Source of the DNA: Penium margaritaceum
Lineage: Eukaryota; Streptophyta; Zygnematophyceae; Desmidiales; Peniaceae
Direction: 5' to 3'
Assembly: GCA_023375785.1 (NCBI GenBank)
Contig: SZWC01003930.1
Span: 86,810-150,809 of the forward strand
DNA length: 64,000 nucleotides
The first letter of the stretch is position 1; every line of letters begins with the position of its first letter. The notes under the pieces are model-generated. The model ran no database searches. It had not been told where the DNA came from and saw only the letters and a list, made by a program, of their open reading frames with translations. This document shows positions 58,999 through 64,000 of the stretch, in pieces. A program made the translations under genes and the position numbers.

Positions 58999-59242
58999 GT
59001 GCCTCTGTCCCCTCTGCACACAAGTAAACATTTGGACAAAAGAGGGAGATGAAAAGTGCCCAGTATGCAAGCAAAGCACTGAAACCATCAAACACAATTT
59101 CAACAACTGTCGAAACCTCCACACCTCAATACACCGCATCCTCCATAGTGCCTACATAATCAGGGGAACTATCAATTCCCACACCTTCCGTGTCAGCAAA
59201 AACTCCAAATGCTTCCCTTGGTGGAAACGCTCCTGGAAATAG
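58999..59242 (+). pseudogene. LINE C-terminal zf-RVT finger
   Basis: EKCPVCKQSTETIKHNFNNC is the C-x2-C-x8-H-x4-C finger found after RT in many plant-type LINEs. It lies about 700 bp downstream of the RT trace in the same orientation. Confidence 0.72.
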
Positions 59243-60483
59243 CCTTCTGCTGAATCTGGATACTTTGATGCAAAGTTTATCGCAAGGAAATCCAAAGAAC
59301 CCCAGCTATTCATGCCATCATCCACTGCACAATACCCTACAGTTTGGAAGTCCAACCCAACACATGCATCTCTCACTTAGCCTGAATGAACAACCTCCAC
59401 GCCAATAGAACATTAGCCACCATGCTAACCCAACTCACGCAAAACCCGGTAGAATGCAAAGTATACCACAAAGTCCACCAGCCACATACAACAAATATGG
59501 TCAATACGATTACCTTTACCTCAGGGGTTGGGCATTTTAACGTCTTATTCAGAGTATGACCCAGGAATCCCTCTAAGTCATGGTTGCAGCCATTGATTAC
59601 ATTGGTGAAACGCTTTTCAAAGCATCTTAACCAATGTAACCCTGGTTTAAATATAGCCATCGATGGTGGTTTAGTGGGTTCAATTCCCACACATCCTTGA
59701 GCCTTCTGGAAACCTACCCAAATACGCCATAAGCTGCATGGAATGCGACGGGTGCCGTAAATTCCCTCTGAAAGGAGCCGACGAGGTGGGCTTCAGACCA
59801 AAAACAGAACCGTGGCCGTTTTACTCACTGGAAATCTCCCAGGGGGAAATGCACAAATCACCTTTTCATGGAGCAACACCTAGAAAAGGAATCTGTACCC
59901 ACAAACTAGTGTTGCATTTGCCAATTTTTTTTAAGGCCTAGCTACCACAATCACCACCAGACAGGTGGTGACTCGCCAGAATGTTTTGACCAAACGTAAT
60001 TCTAGACTCATCAAAGTTGGCTCTTTACCTCGGGCCTTGCCCTCATGTTGAACCAAGCGTATGACTAGGCCTCTGCAAACAAGTATGTGATGCCCCTTAG
60101 CTAATGTGCAGCACTCAACGCGACTCAGGCACAATCTAGCATGCTGACTGCCTGTGGGGCCCGCATTACTTTTCAACACTTGACCCATTGTATCAGCATG
60201 ATTCCCACATGATAATGTGTCCTGGAAACTGCTGCAAGTCCTACATTCCTCGGTGGGAGTCCGTAAGATGGAAACTTCTTGTGGGTCGTAGTTTAGATGG
60301 CTGGATCTCCATCTTAGCATTGACGGTCTCCGCACTGAGAGGAGGCCTTTTGGTCACAGAAGTTACCCTTGGAAAACCATTGCAAACCACAAATTTTCCA
60401 GGCTCACTGTAAACACTGCGCCTGGCACACGTGGCAAAAGACAAAAGATAAAGTGCACGGCTCACGGAGCAACGTCATTGGCC
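59243..60483. other. Unassigned after LINE; tRNA T-arm-like string
   Basis: Probable LINE 3' region. Two small structures are visible: a 10-bp inverted repeat TTACATTGGT...ACCAATGTAA around 59598-59640, and GTGGGTTCAATTCCCAC at 59674-59690, a perfect T-arm-like hairpin without a recognisable complete tRNA. A minus ORF at 59931-60335 has no domain. Confidence 0.35.
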
Positions 60484-60493
60484 ACTTGAACGT
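60484..60493. repeat. Target duplication (left) ACTTGAACGT
   Basis: Repeated as ACTTGAATGT at 60940-60949; one difference, a C/T at a CpG. Confidence 0.75.
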
Positions 60494-60939
60494 AAGGGTG
60501 ATACCGAGTCCAGAATCCCGAGTCCAGCCTTGGACTTGGACTTGCGAGTCCGAGTCCAGTCCTGGACTTGGACTTGCAAGTCCGAGTCCTGGACTTGCAA
60601 GTCCACGACTCGCGAGTCCAGGACTCGCGAGTCCAAGCGGACTTGGACTCGCAAGTCCTTGACTGTAACACAGTAATATTGGAGCCTATGTCACACTTTT
60701 TCATGTTTTCATGCATGTTTTTGCCATACCTCCTCCATTTATGTCACCTTCTATATCATATTGCTTCAGAATGCATCGCCATCTATAGTGTCCTTGGATA
60801 AAATCACAACATAATGGACTCGAGATCAGACTTGCGAGTCCAAGTCCAGGCTCAGTGGCAGACTCGGACTCGCGAGTCCAAGTCCAGACTTGGAATCCCG
60901 AGTCTGTCTCCCGAGTCTCCTGGACTTGGTATCACCCTT
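60494..60939. mobile_element. MITE-like element of GGACTYGCRAGTCC palindromes
   Basis: 446 bp with terminal inverted repeats: left AAGGGTGATACCGAGTCC, right complement AAGGGTGATACCAAGTCC (17 of 18). It is flanked by a 10-bp duplication. The left 160 bp and right 120 bp are tiled with at least seven variants of the 14-bp palindrome GGACTYGCRAGTCC; the centre (60665-60810) is AT-rich and unrelated. It has no coding capacity. The 10-bp duplication is nearest to MULE-type (9-11 bp) elements, but the family is not known. Confidence 0.85.
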
Positions 60940-60949
60940 ACTTGAATGT
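60940..60949. repeat. Target duplication (right) ACTTGAATGT
   Basis: Partner of 60484-60493. A 20-nt C tract follows at once (60950-60969). Confidence 0.75.
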
Positions 60950-60969
60950 CCCCCCCCCCCCCCCCCCCC

Positions 60970-62389
60970 GAGTGGACCACCTGTCCCATGAAAAACTCCA
61001 GATAAGCATGCAATCTTCATACAAGGCTATACAATGTCCGAGTGCTTAAGAGAATTGCTCTCTCGCCAACGTTCCCGAGAGAAAGCCACCACAGTCAACC
61101 AAGAACCCGCAGCCCTGTGGCCCCAATTGCATGGAACACCTTTGCGGTGGGCCCCGTCGCGAAGCCTGCTCCTTAACAATCGGTGATGCCGCCAGCCTTA
61201 ACAATCCAGCAGGTAAAGCCCAATGCTGCCTTTGGAAACACGCCGAAGCCCATGGCCACAACGGCAAACATTGGAGCTGAGCAGCAGCACCGTTGGCCGT
61301 GTCGTGTTGGCTGCCGGAACTTGCGAGGTCTTTGGTAGCTGGGCGCGCACTGGCAGCGTTGTCCTTGCTGCCAGGGTGTCCGGAGACACCGACCGTCTGT
61401 GTGGGGGGTGACCCAGCCACGTCTTGCACTCCGTGTCATCTGAACCAGCATCTGAATCTGGGGATCACACCACACCATTTCCCTTTGAAAACCCATTGGT
61501 CTATGTACCTCGCGACTCCTCTTGAGGTCTCATTTACGGAACTTGTCTCCTCGGGAAGGAAAGTCTACGGGGCTGTCCATGCGCAAGCTCCGCTTAAGGC
61601 AGTGGGTTGAGCTGACAAAGTAGGGACCGCAGCACGTTTCTTGGAGAGCAGCAGAATACTTTGATACCTTCAAACTGGTCATCGACTTCACAGCGCATGT
61701 TGGAAGCCCTAGGATTAACAGTAGTAAAGCAAACTCAACGAGCGCATGCCCTCTGAATGCACGTTGAAGGGGAGTTGCTTTGAATTCAACAGCGTCAAGC
61801 GGGCCACGCCACGCCACACCATTGCGCAACAGTGTTGCCTTCATTCATTTCCTCCTCCGCATGAAGCTCCAGAGCTCCCTCCTACCCCCAACAGAAGGAA
61901 GTCAGACCACGACTGGTCGCAAAACCCACTAAGCTCAAGACTCCCTAGGCCCACTAGGCCCGTGGTGATGTGAACGTCTGACACGCCTTCGGCCGAGTTC
62001 GCATGACACGCACCTGCGGCGTTATGAGAGAGGCTTCTGCCATGTCAGCAGCATTTGAGCACGCCATCGATCAAGCAGAGCACCGTCGCCAAGACCGGAG
62101 CAATTAACTTTGGTCTGAAGCAGTTACGACCCACTTGACCACATAAATCGCACCTCCTATGTTCAAATGTTTTCTGAAAAGAGGATGTAGATCGCATTCA
62201 GTCCATACAACATGTACCAGCTTTATTTATGTATGGAACAGATGTTTTCGTGGAAAACAGAGTAAATATGCTCTCATTATTATGCCAAGCAGAACGTGGC
62301 TGGTTTAGAGGGATGAGGTGGGGAGCAAGAGACGATTCAAGGAATTGAGACAGATGGCTATGTTTGAGTGTATTCTAAGTGAACTTTGA
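60970..62389. other. Unassigned
   Basis: Minus frames at 61046-61429, 61173-61496 and 61530-61844 lack a recognised domain. One contains a hydrophobic stretch (MFAVVAMGFGVFPKAALGF) that could be a membrane segment of a decayed gene. No element signature seen. Confidence 0.35.
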
Positions 62390-62820
62390 TGACATGTGTT
62401 GCATCAGTGGAGCCCATGTATACAATGACAAGAATCTCAATGACACATATGTTGATTCTTTGATGCTCGAGCTGAGCGACAGGTCCGTCGTCACATTGTG
62501 AGAAGTTGCATCAAGACACTCTGTCAAGAAGTCAGCATTCTTCCAGTTTATCCAGTGCAGTTTTACAAAAGTCTAACTTCTTCGACAAAATGACCCAAAG
62601 AATGAGAACATCAATACAATTCGTGATACTTCAATCAACCCTCCTGGTCATTAATCAAAGTTGTCACAAGCTCGGGGGAACAAAATACCAAAGGTTGGGA
62701 CGGGTGGCCAAAACACCCTCAGCGGAAGGGCAAAAAAATACTGAGGTCAACCCGCGGTGAGCCATGAATGTACAAACATAAACTCCCATTTGCATAGTGT
62801 ACGTACGTCTGGGACGTACT
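62390..62820 (+). repeat. Second copy of the D LTR (partial)
   Basis: Aligns with 22930-23345 in the same orientation (ACAATGACAAGAATCT, GAGCTGAGCGAC, GGTGGCCAAAACACCCTC and GAGGTCAAC). The homology stops just before a poly-C tract at 62826-62840, so only the first part of the LTR is present. Confidence 0.55.
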
Positions 62821-62984
62821 CGAGTCCCCCCCCCCCCCCCTCCTCCCTTTAGCCACAATGTGCAGACGTGTAAGCAAACATAAGCCGATGACAGCAATAA
62901 CAGCCATCGATCAGGTGATGGATGTCCCGGAGGTTGTTGTGGGGCTCGTAGCAGCTCTACGTGCCATTTTAGCTAATGCCATTT

Positions 62985-63300
62985 CACCAGATACTCGGTT
63001 ATTTTTCCATGGCGTGAATGTTTGAGGATGTATTTATTCACATACTCTGCATCCCTGTCCAATTGGATGGGAGGTTGAGGAGCGACATCTCAGCTGGGGA
63101 AACTCTTAGTAGGGTCCTGGTACTCATTGAGCTTGCTGATGTGGAAGACTGGATTGATCAACATGCTATCTGCTTGGCAAAGTCAAGCGCCCATGGAATT
63201 TTGCATTCACTTGATTGCAAATGGGCCTAACCATCAAGGTTTGAGCCTTGTTGAGTCCTGTCCCCTCTATTAAACACATTATCACTGCACTGTGAGTATG
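62985..63300 (-). pseudogene. Gypsy J1: integrase end and chromodomain
   Basis: Minus-strand reading gives GPFAI, INPVFHISKLNEYQDP, and a chromodomain QLDRDAEYVNKYILKHSRHG then KITEYLVKWH (63100-63015). The aromatic positions that bind methyl-lysine (Tyr and Trp) are partly retained. Two stops lie inside. Only the C-terminal end of pol is present. Confidence 0.72.
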
Positions 63301-63634
63301 GTACTTGCTTCATGGCTGTTTGCAACTTTGCATGAGTCTATCATGTTTCCTTCTAAACACAAAAGGAATTATTGTGGTGGATGTCAACTAGAGGAATATC
63401 ACTCTCCATCTAGAGTCCTGCATGTGTGGCAGGTGGCTTACCATGGACCACCTTGAACGTTATTCAACCTGTTAGGGTGGAAGATATCGAGTTTTATGTG
63501 ACTTTGGTGGTTGGCAGTTTGCTTTCCAATCAGTGATGTGTGGCACGCATGAATTGTGGAGGAGTTTTTTGAAAGTTATCAGCAGGCATAGGCCAGTGAA
63601 CATGTTAGCGGCTGTCCATAACATGATGAGCATT
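63301..63634. other. Spacer between two gypsy ends
   Basis: No coding trace on either strand. It could be the 3' region of J2. Confidence 0.35.
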
Positions 63635-64000
63635 TCATAGGTTGTTGGAGGGCTTGCAGTTGTGCGCGACGTCGTAGTCGTGCCACTTTACCAGATACTT
63701 GGTTGTTTTTTCACTGCTTTGATGTCCAAGGATGCCTTCAATCACATACTCTACATCCACGTCCACTAGGATAACTGGCGGAGGTGTGACGTCTTCGCCC
63801 AGGAAGATCTCATAGGGTTTCTCTGTACTACTTGAGCTTGCTGATTTGGAATACATGGTGGATTGCGATGCTGTCCAGCAAGCAGAGCTGAGCTACTATA
63901 GGAGTTTGCATTCCCTCAATCTCAAATGGCCCCAAGTAGCAAGCTTTGAGCTTCATGAAGTCCCGTCCTTGGAGTATGATTTTTGTGTGGCAAAGTAGGA
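63635..64000 (-). pseudogene. Gypsy J2: integrase end and chromodomain
   Basis: From the window edge on the minus strand: KACYLGPFEIEGM, IAIHHVFQISKLK, then EDVTPPPVILVDVDVEYVIE, GILGHQSSEKTTKYLVKWHD and AHNCKPSNNL. This is the same order as J1 (linker, HVSxL, chromodomain), and the chromodomain is more complete. It runs off the window, so the rest of the element lies to the right. Confidence 0.78.

Larger units (their letters stand above)
55350..59242 (+). mobile_element. LINE (APE-type non-LTR retrotransposon), decayed
   Basis: Plus-strand element recognised by three ordered parts: endonuclease traces (55941-56110 and 56470-56810), reverse transcriptase (57413-58290) and a zf-RVT finger (59040-59130). 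A Ser/Pro/Thr-rich open frame at 55350-55883 may be ORF1 or the linker before the endonuclease. A 137-bp-arm foldback sits in the endonuclease and a C29 tract at 57311-57339 between endonuclease and RT. The 3' end is uncertain; no clear poly(A) was found. Confidence 0.75.

Noticed and set aside
59674-59690. tRNA gene suggested by a perfect T-arm GTGGGTTCAATTCCCAC
   Set aside because: No acceptor stem, D-arm or A-box at the required distance; at best a tRNA-derived scrap.

Overview
The window is a eukaryotic transposable-element graveyard with no recognisable host gene. The element set is plant-like: Ty1/copia and Ty3/gypsy retrotransposons (gypsy with chromodomains), a DUF659-type hAT DNA transposon, an APE-type LINE and MITE-like elements. 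A green-lineage genome is therefore likely. The style of these elements (Gly/Glu-rich tail on the hAT transposase, long poly-G tracts) reminds me of charophyte algae such as Chara, but the species is an inference I cannot prove here.

Layout. 0.2-1.3 kb (-): a decayed BED-finger hAT transposase. 1.8-20.5 kb: a three-level nest. Outermost is C, a plus-strand LTR element with ends near 1.8-2.0 and 19.9-20.5 kb and no recognisable pol. Inside C lies A, a minus-strand copia element (2,243-16,106). Inside the reverse transcriptase of A lies B, a plus-strand copia element (3,889-10,269) with both LTRs, a polypurine tract and an almost continuous but mutated gag-pol. 22.9-24.9 kb: LTR, initiator-Met primer-binding site and probable gag of an LTR element (D). 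25.0-26.4 kb: a GC-rich block full of CCGCGG. 26.8-28.2 kb: a degenerate tandem repeat of about 135 bp. 28.26-32.71 kb: a complete hAT element with a perfect 8-bp target duplication and a nearly intact transposase.

34.8-37.7 kb: gypsy pol, probably of D, cut by a copia fragment (E, 37.7-40.7 kb). 41.7-46.7 kb: gypsy G with gag, RT, a 0.74-kb insertion inside RNase H, integrase and chromodomain. 47.6-50.3 kb: remains of another B-family copia element (H), whose LTR carries an insertion with an (AC)n(AG)n microsatellite. 50.3-51.6 kb: gypsy RT-RNase H of a different type (I). 52.8-54.8 kb: a tandemly duplicated end of an E-family copia element (F). 55.3-59.3 kb: a LINE whose endonuclease region contains a 137-bp-arm foldback. 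60.49-60.94 kb: a MITE-like element made of GGACTYGCRAGTCC palindromes. 62.4-64.0 kb: a second copy of the D LTR and two minus-strand gypsy chromodomain ends.

Almost every retroelement is dead through stops, frameshifts and loss of catalytic Asp. Several Asp losses look like CpG to CpA changes, consistent with long methylation-linked decay. The hAT element at 28-33 kb is the youngest-looking complete element. The foldback in the LINE (98-99% arm identity) and the MITE-like element are the least expected structures.
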